A DNA stretch of 64,000 nt from Leptolinea sp. HRD-7 (GCA_024363285.1 AP024710.1:930001-994000), one strand, 5' to 3'; counted from the stretch's first letter, positions 32,862-41,925 are shown. The notes: a model not told the origin generated them from the letters alone. Translations and numbers: made by a program.

Positions 32862-34453
32862 ATTTTCACCTCTACAGTCAGGCTGGTCCCGCTTCCGGGG
32901 GTACTTTGAATGGCGAGTGCGGCATTCAGGCTCTCGGCCCGCTCACGCATTGTGCGCAACCCGATTCCACCTTTACCGTTTTCTGCCGTGTCAAATCCAA
33001 TTCCGTCATCTTCGATCTTCATTAATACCGTGTGACCGCTCTGAATTACATGAACCATCACATTTTTTGCGCGGGCGTGTTTAACCACATTGTTCAATGC
33101 TTCCTGCGCGATACCATATAACATTTCTTCAATTTTAGCATCCAGCATCACATTCACGCGCCATTTCAGGGCGGTTTCCAAACCCAGTTGTTCTTCTACC
33201 GAACGCAACCGCTGGTTAAGCGCCCCCTGCAGACCGGCCTGATCCAGAACCGAAGGCCGCAGTTCGAAGATCAACAGGCGCATTTCTTTTAAAGCCTCGG
33301 TTGTGGATTCTTCCAGATTTTTCAGGTAAGTTTCCACGGCTTTCAGGTCACCGCCGTCCAGTTTCTTTTTCGCGGCCTGGGTATACAGTGCCATGCCGTA
33401 TAACAGTTGATTGACAGAATCATGTAATTCGCGCGACAGGCGGTGACGTTCTTCAACCACCGCCATCTCTTGCACCTGCTTTGCCAGCCGCGCGTTTTCC
33501 ACTGCCACTGCCGCCTGGTTGGCAAACAACTCGATCATGCGGACATCATCCTGGGTAAAACCGTGTTCTTTGTTAACTACATCCAGTACACCGATGATCT
33601 GCCCGCGTACTTTCAACGGAATAGCCAGCAGCGAAACCGGCGCTTCAGCCGTCATACCATCTTTATATCCAGGACGGTTATTGATAAGCAACGGTTCACC
33701 ACGGCGAACCGCGAGCCCAAGCAAAGCCTGACCAATGGGGACTCTACCGGTTTTTTCACGCGATTCGCCGGTGGAATACATAATTCGCAGCCATTCTTCG
33801 CCTTCAACCAACCCGATGGAGCTTCCACGTGCCGAAGTCAGCCGTTGAGCTTCGGTACAGACTATCTGCAGCACCTCTTCCAACTCCAGTTTCTGCAGCA
33901 GAGCAAGCGTTACCTGATGCAAAGACTGGGTTTCCAGCAGACGGTCACGTGTAGCCTGGTAGAGCTGAGCGTTCTCCAGTGATAAGGCTATAGAACCGGA
34001 TATGGCTTCAGCCAGCGAGATTTGATTCAAGGTGAAAGGCTCATACCGGCCGCGCCGGAAAGCGATGACCATGCCCATGATCCGGTTATTTCCGGTGATC
34101 GGCACTGCGAGAGCCACATCAGCGGATAATTCAGTCAGAATGGAGGGAGAAATGCGATGATCAGAGCTAACCCGGGCGGAAGAAACCGACACCCGTCGGG
34201 TTAGCACATAATCTACCAGCAGGTCTGTTGATGAATCCAGACTGGTGGAAAAGATACGGCCGCGTTCGGCTTCAGATACCCCACCGCTGGCAACCAGCGG
34301 AATACACAGGCCATCCGCCGTCACCCAGTAAACCAGGCATCCATCCGCATCAAGTGAAACAGACATCTCCCAGGCTACACGGTTCAGAGCGCGTTGAAGA
34401 TCGCCTGAATACGAGGCGGGAAGGGAAAGATCGGGCAAAACAGGTAGTGTCAT
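32858..34453 (-). CDS. soluble GAF sensor histidine kinase
   Basis: Protein of 531 residues with two GAF domains (about 15-160 and 175-320), then a HisKA_3 dimerisation helix with phosphoacceptor His344 (RELHDSVNQLLYG) and an HATPase domain with the N box (EALNNVVKHARAK) and G boxes (DDGIGFDTAENG, GGIGLRTMRERAE). No membrane segments, so it senses a cytoplasmic signal. It belongs to the NarX/DegS-like class that pairs with NarL-type regulators, and the next gene is one. The leading QXX-type sensing residues are not diagnostic. Confidence 0.94.
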   Translation of the reverse strand: MTLPVLPDLSLPASYSGDLQRALNRVAWEMSVSLDADGCLVYWVTADGLCIPLVASGGVSEAERGRIFSTSLDSSTDLLVDYVLTRRVSVSSARVSSDHRISPSILTELSADVALAVPITGNNRIMGMVIAFRRGRYEPFTLNQISLAEAISGSIALSLENAQLYQATRDRLLETQSLHQVTLALLQKLELEEVLQIVCTEAQRLTSARGSSIGLVEGEEWLRIMYSTGESREKTGRVPIGQALLGLAVRRGEPLLINNRPGYKDGMTAEAPVSLLAIPLKVRGQIIGVLDVVNKEHGFTQDDVRMIELFANQAAVAVENARLAKQVQEMAVVEERHRLSRELHDSVNQLLYGMALYTQAAKKKLDGGDLKAVETYLKNLEESTTEALKEMRLLIFELRPSVLDQAGLQGALNQRLRSVEEQLGLETALKWRVNVMLDAKIEEMLYGIAQEALNNVVKHARAKNVMVHVIQSGHTVLMKIEDDGIGFDTAENGKGGIGLRTMRERAESLNAALAIQSTPGSGTSLTVEVKI

Positions 34454-34609
34454 AAGTGTGGTATGAAAATTGTATCAATAATGCCGCGGAACACCACTTT
34501 CTGGTGGATAAATAATATGTAAACCTTGCATATAATGAGTTTCCTTCATTTTCTCCACCGGTGATGCCGATATATACTAAAGTAAATTGCTGCCTCACAT
34601 AAACAAACC

Positions 34610-36229
34610 ATGATATATACCATTTACCCCCACGCGTTGATTTTATTCTTAACTACCATAATGAGTTTGATTGTGGCATTGTCGGCCTGGAGCAGACGCA
34701 ACACAACTACTGGATTTATTCTTATCCTTTTCATGATTTCCATTGCTCTCTGGTCATTCTTTTCCGGAATAGAAGCAGGAACCACAGAAGTAGCCAACCG
34801 GATTTTCTGGTCAAAAATGGAATATCTGGGTTTTGTCTGGGCATCTCCGCTTTGCTTTCTTTTTGTGTTTTCCTACACCAATCATTGGAAATGGATCACG
34901 AAACCCGTTCTTATCGGTATTGCGGCCATATCCATCATTACCTTGATCCTGGCATGGACGAATGAATTTCACGGACTGATCTGGAGAGATTTTTATCCGG
35001 GTGATCCAAAACTAAACACGCTGGTATATGTACACGGAACCTGGTTCCTTTTATACACATTTATTCAATTCTGCCTGTTTTGTTTTTCTATAGGCATTCT
35101 ATTTCACGATTTGCTTTTGCAGAAAGCTCCATACCGACAGCAAACAGTGACCATTCTGGCCGCGGTTTTGATTCCGGCAATTGCCGGAATTCTCTATACT
35201 TTCGGAATATCACCCATTCCCGGACTGGATTGGATGCCCCTGTGCACATTTTTCACCGGAGCGATTTTTACCTGGAGCATTCAAACATTCCGTTTGCTTG
35301 ATCTGGTGCCTATTGCCAGAGATACTCTGGTGGAACAAATGCTTGACGGCATGATCGTACTGGATGGACAGCAAAGGATCATCGATATCAACCCCAGCGC
35401 GCGAAATATGATCAAAGGGGGCGATGCTATCAAACCCGGAGATCCGCTTTCCACGGTGCTGCCTGAATTATGCCCCTCGAGTGAAGATCTAAAAAAGCAA
35501 TCAAACACCCAGATCCTTTCTATTCATGAAACCAGTGACAATAACCGTTTCATTGATGTTCGAATGACATTGATCAAAGGGACAAAATCCACCACCGATT
35601 GCAGTTTGTTAATACTGCGTGATATCACCAAGCGAAAAACCATTGAAGATTCTCTGAATCAAGCCAACCGGGAATTGGAAAGACGGATCAATGAAATTCA
35701 GATACTGCAAAACAAATTGAAAGAAGAAAGCATCCGCGACCCTCTCACCCGGCTGTATAACCGCCGGTACATGGAAGACGCCCTGAAGCGCGAATTTGCC
35801 CACGCCACGCGTGACGGCTACCCGGTCAGTATCATTATGGCAGATATTGATCATTTCAAACGGGTAAATGACACCTACGGCCATAGCGCAGGTGACGAGA
35901 TTCTGATTCAACTCTCTCAACTGTTCGTTTCGAATTTCAGAGTAGAAGATATTGTCTGCCGATTTGGCGGGGAAGAATTTTTAATTGTCATGCCAGAAAC
36001 ATCCGCTGAAACGGCGTTCTTACGGGTTGACGGTCTTCGCAGATTTCTGGAAACCACAGAGTTAAAAATATCCGCCGCGAAAATCATGATCACCCTCTCC
36101 GCCGGCATAGCGGTTTATCCGGAAGAAGGGTCAAATATTGAAGAAGTGGTTCAAAAAGCAGACCTGGCAATGTACCGGGCAAAATCAGAAGGACGGAACC
36201 GGGTAATTGCAGGCGGGCATTCCGCCTGA
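34610..36229 (+). CDS. membrane diguanylate cyclase with 7TM and PAS
   Basis: Protein of 539 residues: an N-terminal seven-helix membrane sensor of the histidine-kinase 7TM type (about 1-225, with the loop NEFHGLIWRDFYPGD), a PAS domain (about 230-350), a coiled-coil linker, and a GGDEF domain with active site GGEEF at residues 453-457. RVED five residues upstream is an I-site. The GGEEF variant is known to be active. It is divergent from the sensor kinase by 156 bases and thus could share regulation. It is the second diguanylate cyclase in the window and differs in sensor part. Confidence 0.94.
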   Translation: MIYTIYPHALILFLTTIMSLIVALSAWSRRNTTTGFILILFMISIALWSFFSGIEAGTTEVANRIFWSKMEYLGFVWASPLCFLFVFSYTNHWKWITKPVLIGIAAISIITLILAWTNEFHGLIWRDFYPGDPKLNTLVYVHGTWFLLYTFIQFCLFCFSIGILFHDLLLQKAPYRQQTVTILAAVLIPAIAGILYTFGISPIPGLDWMPLCTFFTGAIFTWSIQTFRLLDLVPIARDTLVEQMLDGMIVLDGQQRIIDINPSARNMIKGGDAIKPGDPLSTVLPELCPSSEDLKKQSNTQILSIHETSDNNRFIDVRMTLIKGTKSTTDCSLLILRDITKRKTIEDSLNQANRELERRINEIQILQNKLKEESIRDPLTRLYNRRYMEDALKREFAHATRDGYPVSIIMADIDHFKRVNDTYGHSAGDEILIQLSQLFVSNFRVEDIVCRFGGEEFLIVMPETSAETAFLRVDGLRRFLETTELKISAAKIMITLSAGIAVYPEEGSNIEEVVQKADLAMYRAKSEGRNRVIAGGHSA

Positions 36230-36272
36230 TAGAATGAAACAAAGTCATTAACCGGTTATTCAGGAGGGTGAA

Positions 36273-37091
36273 ATGAACTTTGGATTTGTTTTACCCTTAG
36301 GAGATGCCCGCTTTGCTGCTGATTGCGCGAAAGAGGCAGAAAATTCAGGTTGGAATGGATTTTTTGTCTGGGAACCGGTCTGGGGAGTGGATGCCTGGGT
36401 CAGCCTGACAGCCGCGGCATCATTCACCCGTACGATTCGGTTGGGCACCATGTTGACACCCCTGCCAGTGTTGTCACCCTGGAAGCTGGCCAGTGAAACC
36501 GCCTCTCTCGATAACTACTGTGGAGGACGGTTGATCCTTTCGGTAGGATTGGGCGCGGTGGACACCGGTTTTATGAATTTTGGCCTGCCGACTGACCGCA
36601 AGGAAAGAGCGGAACGCCTTGACGAAGGACTGGAAATCTTGACCGGTTTGTGGGAAGGCCAACCGTTTCAATTTGAAGGAAAACACTACCATTTGCAGCC
36701 CACTGATTTTCAGGTACCACCGGCCCCTCTGCAACGCCCGCGAATACCTATTTGGGTTGTTGGCGCCTGGCCCAATGAAAAATCCATGCGGCGCGCCCTG
36801 CAATTTGACGGACTTTTGCCTAACTTTATCGGCCGGTCAGGCAAAGTGGAAATGGGGCACCCCGAACCGGATGTACTGAAAGAAATGGCGGATTATGTTC
36901 GGCTTCATACCAACGGTAAACCATATGACATCATTATGGAAGGCGAGACGGATCCAGACAAATTGGAAACGCTGGAAATAGTGCGTATATATGCCCGTCA
37001 CGGGGTGACATGGTGGATGGAAGCAATGTGGTCAGCGGAAAATGAAGAAGAAGTATTAGAGCGGGTCAAAGCCGGACCCCCATGCCTCTAA
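36273..37091 (+). CDS. LLM-class flavin-dependent oxidoreductase
   Basis: Luciferase-like TIM-barrel protein of 272 residues, short for the family. The start NFGFVLPLGDARFAADCAKEAENSGW, TIRLGTMLTPLPVLSPWKLASETASLD and GLGAVDTGF are typical of FMN- or F420-dependent members. AGGAGGGTGAA precedes the ATG. F420 or FMN use and substrate cannot be decided. It follows the diguanylate cyclase by 43 bases, but functional linkage is unlikely. Confidence 0.88.
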   Translation: MNFGFVLPLGDARFAADCAKEAENSGWNGFFVWEPVWGVDAWVSLTAAASFTRTIRLGTMLTPLPVLSPWKLASETASLDNYCGGRLILSVGLGAVDTGFMNFGLPTDRKERAERLDEGLEILTGLWEGQPFQFEGKHYHLQPTDFQVPPAPLQRPRIPIWVVGAWPNEKSMRRALQFDGLLPNFIGRSGKVEMGHPEPDVLKEMADYVRLHTNGKPYDIIMEGETDPDKLETLEIVRIYARHGVTWWMEAMWSAENEEEVLERVKAGPPCL

Positions 37092-37103
37092 CCAGGCGCA
37101 ATG

Positions 37104-37796
37104 TCAGGCTAAAGCCAGCTCAACAGCCGCCTGAGCGTGAATTTTTGTGGTGGGAAAAAGCGGTAACGAGAAATCTGTCGGTTTTACCAGTAGTTCAATT
37201 TCAGTGCAGCCCAGAATAATACCGCCTGCGCCGCCATCCGCCATGGTTTGAATAACGCGTAGATAGTCCTTCTTGGATTCTGGCCGGGTAATTCCCCGGC
37301 ATAACTCATCGTAGATCACCCGGTTGATCATCGCCCGGTCATCGGCCGATGGGATCATCACCTCAAGGCCATGTTTTTCTGCCAATCGCACACGGTAAAA
37401 GTCTTCTTCCATGGTATAGCGGGTGCCCAGCAGTCCAATTTTCTTTATTCCCGCCCTTTTTACTTCATCGGCGGTGGTATCCGCGATATGCAATACCGGT
37501 AACCCACACCCGGCCTCCACCGCCCCGGCCACCTTGTGCATGGTATTGGCGCAAATCAACAAGAAATCCGCACCGGCTGACTTCAAACCACGCGCCTGGC
37601 CAGCCAGCATCTCTCCGGCTTCCGTCCAACGGTTGGTATGCTGCAATTCTTCCATCTCCGCGAAATCAATGGATGACATCACCAACTTCGCCGAATGCAA
37701 ACCGCCCAACCGGTTGGCTACTTCTTCATTAATGATCCGGTAATACTCTACCGTAGACTGCCATGACATTCCGCCGAGGAGACCTATCGTTTTCAT
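37104..37796 (-). CDS. aspartate/glutamate racemase family protein
   Basis: Protein of 230 residues of the Asp/Glu racemase superfamily. The two catalytic cysteines are placed as expected: Cys82 in LLICANTMHK and Cys197 in IILGCTEIELL. The start IGLLGGMSWQSTVEYYR is of the YgeA/RacX-like group, which makes D-amino acids for the wall or as signals, often with broad specificity. It faces away from the DUF2254 gene by 47 bases. With the D-aminopeptidase at 56070 it hints at D-amino acid turnover, though the loci are unlinked. Confidence 0.92.
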   Translation of the reverse strand: MKTIGLLGGMSWQSTVEYYRIINEEVANRLGGLHSAKLVMSSIDFAEMEELQHTNRWTEAGEMLAGQARGLKSAGADFLLICANTMHKVAGAVEAGCGLPVLHIADTTADEVKRAGIKKIGLLGTRYTMEEDFYRVRLAEKHGLEVMIPSADDRAMINRVIYDELCRGITRPESKKDYLRVIQTMADGGAGGIILGCTEIELLVKPTDFSLPLFPTTKIHAQAAVELALA

Positions 37797-37843
37797 GAAG
37801 GCGATTATACGGCAAGTTGATATACTTATTAAGGTAACTTTTT

Positions 37844-39157
37844 ATGAAAACAAAGCCGCGGTTCTCATTATTACCTGTCCACATCCGGCCGCAATCGAGG
37901 ATATGGGGAATTCCCGCTCTATACATTTCACTTGCCTTGATTCTGGCGGCTGTGCTGCCGGTTTGGGAAGGATTTGCCAGGGCCCCCGGGCGTGTGTTCA
38001 GCCCAGAAACTTCATTGACATTGCTCTCCACAATTTCGGGCGGCATGATCACTTTTACCGGTATCGTTTTCTCAATGATCTTCGTAATGGTGCAGTTCAG
38101 CAGCAATTCATATTCACCCCGCCTCGCGCCATTCTACCTGCACGACAACGTGATCAAGCATTCGCTCGGAATGTTTACTGCCACATTTCTTTTTACACTC
38201 ACATCCATTGCCTGGGCCAGCATCATTGGTGACAAAACCATTCCGGATATTACGGTTTTCATTTCAATAGCCGCCGTCGCATTAAGCGCGATCCTCTTTC
38301 TGGCGTTGATTCAGCGGATATCGGTATTGCAGATCACCAGTGTTCTTTTTATGATCACCCGCTTCGGACGAAAAGAAATACTGGAAAACTATCCTGTTTT
38401 AATAACAGGTAATGAGACCTCGGCTGAACCCGGAGAAAAACTTGACCTTCCTCCGCTTCAACAGGTTATCACCTATGAAGGGATCTCTGCTTCTCTGTTA
38501 GACGTGAACATCAAATACCTGGTAAATGTGGCCAAACGATCCGACGCGGTTATCGAAGTGCTGTATGCCGCAGGAGACCTGATCCCTGAAGGGGCAGACG
38601 TGATGAAAGTGTTCAGCCCGGCGCGCCAGGTTTCAGAATGGCAGGCTGTCAGGGCGTTACGTATGGGTGAACAACGCACAATTGATCAGGACCCCAAATA
38701 CGCGTTCCGGCTGATCGTCGATATTGCCATACGGGCTCTGTCACCCGCGATCAATGATCCAACTACAGCGGTGATGTCATTGGATCGCCTGGAAGATCTG
38801 CTGCGAGTACTGGTACACCGCGACATGATGGAAACACGGTATTATGACAAAGCAGGCAACCTCAGAGTGATCTGCCAGACTCCCGATTGGGATGATTTTC
38901 TCGCCCTGGCTGTTGACGAAATCCGCATTTACGGATCGTCATCCATTCAGGTTTCCCGCCGTTTACTGGCAATGTTGACTGATCTTGAAAAGATTGCTCC
39001 TGAATCCAGAAAACCGTCCATCAGAGACCATATTGATAGAGTTGAAGTCTCCATAAAACGAGCTTTCACCGACAAATATGACCGCGCCGATGCAAGTCAG
39101 CCTGACCGGCAGGGCATAGGCTTAACCCGTACAACGGATGACGATGTTTTTGCCTGA
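37844..39157 (+). CDS. DUF2254 membrane protein
   Basis: Protein of 437 residues. Four membrane segments in the first 170 residues (with the family stretch GGMITFTGIVFSMIFVMVQFSSNSYSPRL after the second), then a large soluble domain that includes the conserved AIRALSPAINDPTTAVMSLDRLEDLLR. The fold and function of DUF2254 are not established; some are linked to divalent-cation or osmotic effects. The ATG has a weak AAGGTAAC site. It is likely transcribed alone. Confidence 0.85.
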   Translation: MKTKPRFSLLPVHIRPQSRIWGIPALYISLALILAAVLPVWEGFARAPGRVFSPETSLTLLSTISGGMITFTGIVFSMIFVMVQFSSNSYSPRLAPFYLHDNVIKHSLGMFTATFLFTLTSIAWASIIGDKTIPDITVFISIAAVALSAILFLALIQRISVLQITSVLFMITRFGRKEILENYPVLITGNETSAEPGEKLDLPPLQQVITYEGISASLLDVNIKYLVNVAKRSDAVIEVLYAAGDLIPEGADVMKVFSPARQVSEWQAVRALRMGEQRTIDQDPKYAFRLIVDIAIRALSPAINDPTTAVMSLDRLEDLLRVLVHRDMMETRYYDKAGNLRVICQTPDWDDFLALAVDEIRIYGSSSIQVSRRLLAMLTDLEKIAPESRKPSIRDHIDRVEVSIKRAFTDKYDRADASQPDRQGIGLTRTTDDDVFA

Positions 39158-39228
39158 CATACTTTTCACGAACAACACAGGCCTTCGATTTATCAAATAC
39201 CAGTTTTTTGCTACTTTTCAATCAAAAA

Positions 39229-39912
39229 TTAGTATGGAGATATCAGCATGCCGGATAGTATTTCCGGTATGATATTTTTTTCGAACAACGGGTTGAAATC
39301 AACTTTATTGGCATTTTCTATGCGGTAATGTGTTTCGGGCATTTGAGTTGCAACAAATTTACGGATCATTTCTCTTAGTGAAATGAGGTAAACAATTTCA
39401 TTTTCGGAAAGAAACGCTGAACGAGATATCGAATCCAGTATTTTATTGATAGCAATGATCAACAAAATAGTATTTTCGCCAGCCCTTTCTTTTTCCTCCA
39501 GCAGCCTGTTGACGCAGGCTTCAGACCTTAAATACCGGTTCGAGTAATCTTTAAGATCAAAACTCAACCGTTGTGCCAACAACTCACCCAGCGCGTTGGG
39601 CAAAATTGAATTCCCGAGATCAGAAACACTCATACGGAACGCCATTACATCATCGGTTAATGCCCGCACCGAAGCAAGGCGTGCTCCGCCAGTATAAATT
39701 TCAATTTCTCCCACGAAATTTATCGCATCAATCCGTTCGATGAAAACCTCCGTCTCATCAACGGTTCGATATATGCCCACACTGCCTTTATAAAGAAGGT
39801 ACAGGTTTCCATCGGAAGGTTCGCCTTCTTTCATAATAGTCTGATCCCGGTGAAATCGCAGGCTGTTCTCTGTAAATTTCGGGAAATCTTCGAGTTTAAA
39901 TTTGGTATCCAA
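39229..39912 (-). CDS. cyclic-nucleotide-binding protein without HTH
   Basis: Protein of 227 residues. Residues 10-125 form a cNMP-binding beta-barrel (IMKEGEPSDGNLYLLYKGSVGIY, FVGEIEIYTGGARLASVRALTDD), but the canonical phosphate cassette FGE-x-A-L is altered to VGEIEIY, so nucleotide binding is unsure. The rest is helical with no recognisable winged HTH, unlike true Crp/Fnr regulators. It may sense a nucleotide and act on a partner protein. GGGGG precedes the ATG. It lies 37 bases upstream of, and on the same strand ahead of, nothing but the ROK gene's end: transcription from ROK could read into it. Confidence 0.78.
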   Translation of the reverse strand: MDTKFKLEDFPKFTENSLRFHRDQTIMKEGEPSDGNLYLLYKGSVGIYRTVDETEVFIERIDAINFVGEIEIYTGGARLASVRALTDDVMAFRMSVSDLGNSILPNALGELLAQRLSFDLKDYSNRYLRSEACVNRLLEEKERAGENTILLIIAINKILDSISRSAFLSENEIVYLISLREMIRKFVATQMPETHYRIENANKVDFNPLFEKNIIPEILSGMLISPY

Positions 39913-39948
39913 GAATACCCCCTTTATTAATTTATAACTGAATTCTGT

Positions 39949-40920
39949 TTATCCTTCTTTTTGCTGATACGCCCATAATGCACAACCGATTACACCGCCA
40001 TTATCACCCAATTCAGCGGGCACAATAGTGACTTTTTCCGGATCCGCCAGTTTTACGCGTTCCTTCACCGTTCTGCGGATCGGGTTTAGCAATAAATCAC
40101 CAGCCTGGGCACCACCACCGCCGATAACGATACGGTCGGGGGCTATAGTGCAAATCGTATTGGAAATGGAAATACCCAGATAAAAACCAACCTGTTCATA
40201 GATCTGCATGGCAACCGCGTCGCCCTGTAAAGCAGCGGTGCTGACGGTTTTTGCGGTAATTTTGTTTAAATCGTACCCGGCCAATTCGCCGATTTTTGTC
40301 GTCCATCCTTGAACCACAGCCTTTAAACCGGCCGCCGCGATAGCGGGAGAGGAAGCGTACATTTCCAGACAGCCACGGTTTCCACAGCCGCAAAGCGGAC
40401 CGTTGTAATCGATCATGCTGTGACCAACCTCGCCGGCAGTACCGTCAAGACCAAGGTGAAGGTGGTTGTCAATCACCATACCACCGCCAATTCCGGTACC
40501 AATGGCATAAACCGCCATGGTACGGGCTCCGCGGCCGGCGCCGAATTTCCATTCGCCAAATGTGATGGCACGCACATCATTTAACAGGTAGGTGGATAGA
40601 CCTGTATATTCCTTAATTTTATCGGCCACCGGAGCGTTAACCCAGTTGCCATACAGATTCGGGAGGAAAATCGTGCGGCCGTTTTCAATATCGATCTGGC
40701 CGGGCGCGCCAATACCGATTCCACCAATGTCCGAAACCTTCAATCCGCTGGCTTTTATCACATTGAGAAACAAATCCGCCATACGGCGTATAACAGCATC
40801 CTGCCCTTCACGCGCTATCGTCGGCACGGAGATCAGGTTGGTTACTTCACCGGTCTCAGTATCAACAATTCCTGCTCTGACATTTGTTCCCCCCAGATCA
40901 CCACCGATGTATTTCGCCAT
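39949..40920 (-). CDS. ROK-family sugar kinase
   Basis: Kinase of 323 residues with the N-terminal ATP loop GGDLGGTNVRAGIVD, catalytic region LLNDVRAITFGEW, IGTGIGGG, and the zinc-binding CGCGNRGCLEMYAS near residue 180. It most resembles ROK glucokinases; other hexoses cannot be excluded. No HTH is attached, so it is an enzyme rather than a repressor. The upstream region holds a promoter and a LacI-type operator (41006-41017), consistent with sugar control. The cNMP protein gene follows after 36 bases. Confidence 0.9.
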   Translation of the reverse strand: MAKYIGGDLGGTNVRAGIVDTETGEVTNLISVPTIAREGQDAVIRRMADLFLNVIKASGLKVSDIGGIGIGAPGQIDIENGRTIFLPNLYGNWVNAPVADKIKEYTGLSTYLLNDVRAITFGEWKFGAGRGARTMAVYAIGTGIGGGMVIDNHLHLGLDGTAGEVGHSMIDYNGPLCGCGNRGCLEMYASSPAIAAAGLKAVVQGWTTKIGELAGYDLNKITAKTVSTAALQGDAVAMQIYEQVGFYLGISISNTICTIAPDRIVIGGGGAQAGDLLLNPIRRTVKERVKLADPEKVTIVPAELGDNGGVIGCALWAYQQKEG

Positions 40921-41005
40921 CCTGTATCACCCGAATAAAATGATTTCGCGGCAGAAAATCTTCGCATCAACCGCTATGGTATTTTAAGTCAATTTTAACA
41001 AATTG

Positions 41006-41017
41006 TGAACCGGTTCA
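41006..41017. promoter_or_regulatory. LacI-type palindromic operator before the ROK kinase
   Basis: The perfect palindrome TGAACCGGTTCA has the central CG of LacI/GalR-type sites. It lies about 30 bases downstream of the predicted transcription start and 86 bases before the kinase ATG. No LacI-family gene is in the window, so the regulator would act from elsewhere. Confidence 0.6.
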
Positions 41018-41050
41018 TGGTTCATTTCAGGGCTAATCAAGCTTTCAAAC

Positions 41051-41078
41051 AACTTACAGTACCAATAAATCCTGTCAA
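41051..41078 (-). promoter_or_regulatory. probable promoter of the ROK kinase
   Basis: Minus-strand TTGACA (41073-41078), 16-base spacer, and TAAGTT (41051-41056) as a weak -10. The operator at 41006-41017 lies downstream of it. Confidence 0.5.
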
Positions 41079-41121
41079 TTTAAGACAAATTTATGGGAAA
41101 CCAGATTAACCATGTCGTAAG

Positions 41122-41150
41122 AAAAAAAGAACCACCATTCAAGGTGGTTC
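41122..41150 (-). terminator. terminator of the tRNA gene
   Basis: Perfect eight-base stem GAACCACC / GGTGGTTC (41129-41150) around ATTCAA, followed on the minus strand by seven Ts (41122-41128). It begins four bases after the tRNA 3' end. Confidence 0.92.
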
Positions 41151-41153
41151 CTG

Positions 41154-41227
41154 TGCCCCCGGCAGAATTCGAATCTGCAACCTTTTGCTCCGCAAGCAAA
41201 CGCTCTGTCCAATTGCGCTACGAGGGC
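41154..41227 (-). tRNA. tRNA-Arg, anticodon GCG
   Basis: A 74-base cloverleaf on the minus strand. Acceptor stem GCCCTCG with CGGGGGC (one G-U), D arm GCGC...GAGC with one G-A mismatch, anticodon stem TTTGC/GCAAA around the 7-base loop TTGCGGA, and T arm GCAGA-TTCGAAT-TCTGC. The anticodon is 5'-GCG-3', reading CGC and CGU as arginine; A at position 20 and C35, arginine identity bases, are present. The discriminator is A and CCA is not encoded. A consensus promoter and a strong terminator bracket it. GCG instead of the usual bacterial ACG (inosine-modified) is unusual. Confidence 0.9.
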
Positions 41228-41260
41228 ATCAATTTACACGTTCTTTCAACGCGCACCCTA

Positions 41261-41289
41261 AATATATCAGGGTGACGACGATACGTCAA
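41261..41289 (-). promoter_or_regulatory. promoter of the tRNA-Arg gene
   Basis: Minus-strand TTGACG (41284-41289), 17-base spacer, TATATT (41261-41266), about 33 bases before the mature tRNA 5' end. Confidence 0.85.
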
Positions 41290-41321
41290 GGAACGTTTTG
41301 GGGTTTTTACTTCCGGCCAGC

Positions 41322-41777
41322 TCAGTTCTCTTCCAGCATATGCGACAGGAATTCGGCATCTTCCAAATCCTGCGGACGTCCGGTCAGCTTTTTGCTGGTG
41401 ATCAGACTTCGAAGATCAATGTAATACACCGGAATTTTCTTTTCTACGCGTTCCACCCGGCGCGGATATGAATCTTTAAAAGTTAATCCATCCAACTCTG
41501 TAACAAAGATTACCCGTTCCGGGGGATACCCGAGTTGAATGGCTGTATCCGGTGACACAAAATCAGACGGCTTAAGGCCCAGTGACCCGAACCCGAATTT
41601 TTCCAGCGCAGAAACAATCCGCTTCCCGTTGGACAGAGTAGGGTTAACCCAGATATCCAGATCGCGGGTGAACCGCGGATGCCCATGAGCGGCAACCGCG
41701 TACCCACCTACAATCAGGTACTCAACTCTCTCTTCGTCGAGTAATTTTAACAACTCCAAGAAGTCTGGTTGGAACAT
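41322..41777 (-). CDS. nucleotidyltransferase (MNT/AbiEii-like)
   Basis: Protein of 151 residues with the nucleotidyltransferase core VEYLIVGGYAVAAHGHPRFTRDLDIWVN (GG then D-x-D metal ligands). The C-terminal part has DLRSLITSKKLTGRPQDLEDAEFL, seen in DUF6036-like and AbiEii-type proteins. Its start overlaps the upstream 67-codon gene by 56 bases. Such pairs are common and often behave as toxin-antitoxin or stress modules; here both parts are short and intact. A catalytic D-x-D is kept, so it is probably active. Confidence 0.85.
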   Translation of the reverse strand: MFQPDFLELLKLLDEERVEYLIVGGYAVAAHGHPRFTRDLDIWVNPTLSNGKRIVSALEKFGFGSLGLKPSDFVSPDTAIQLGYPPERVIFVTELDGLTFKDSYPRRVERVEKKIPVYYIDLRSLITSKKLTGRPQDLEDAEFLSHMLEEN

Positions 41778-41925
41778 TATCCCTGCCCGCGTAATGCAAT
41801 TGCCGGATTTTTTCCAGTTCTGCCATACGTTCTTCGTATGATCTGCTTTTCCAGTATAACCAGTCCCGGGGTTCTTGAGAACCGGCTATTCCATTGTTTT
41901 CATTTCTGATAATTGTTTCAGGCAT
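41722..41925 (-). CDS. small partner of the nucleotidyltransferase
   Basis: Frame of 67 residues from the ATG at 41925; the open frame continues to 41955, but TATAAT lies about 6 bases before the chosen ATG. It contains WLYWKSRSYEERMAELEKIRQLHY and ends VKITRRRES, a helix-rich charged pattern often found just upstream of nucleotidyltransferases. The 56-base overlap with the next gene suggests coupled expression. If the pair is a toxin-antitoxin system, this would be the antitoxin-like partner; this is inference. Confidence 0.72.
   Translation of the reverse strand: MPETIIRNENNGIAGSQEPRDWLYWKSRSYEERMAELEKIRQLHYAGRDNVPTRLLGVVKITRRRES

Noticed and set aside
41154-41227. tRNA-Arg(UCG) or another isoacceptor
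   Set aside because: The 5-bp stem TTTGC/GCAAA fixes the 7-base loop TTGCGGA, so the anticodon reads GCG.
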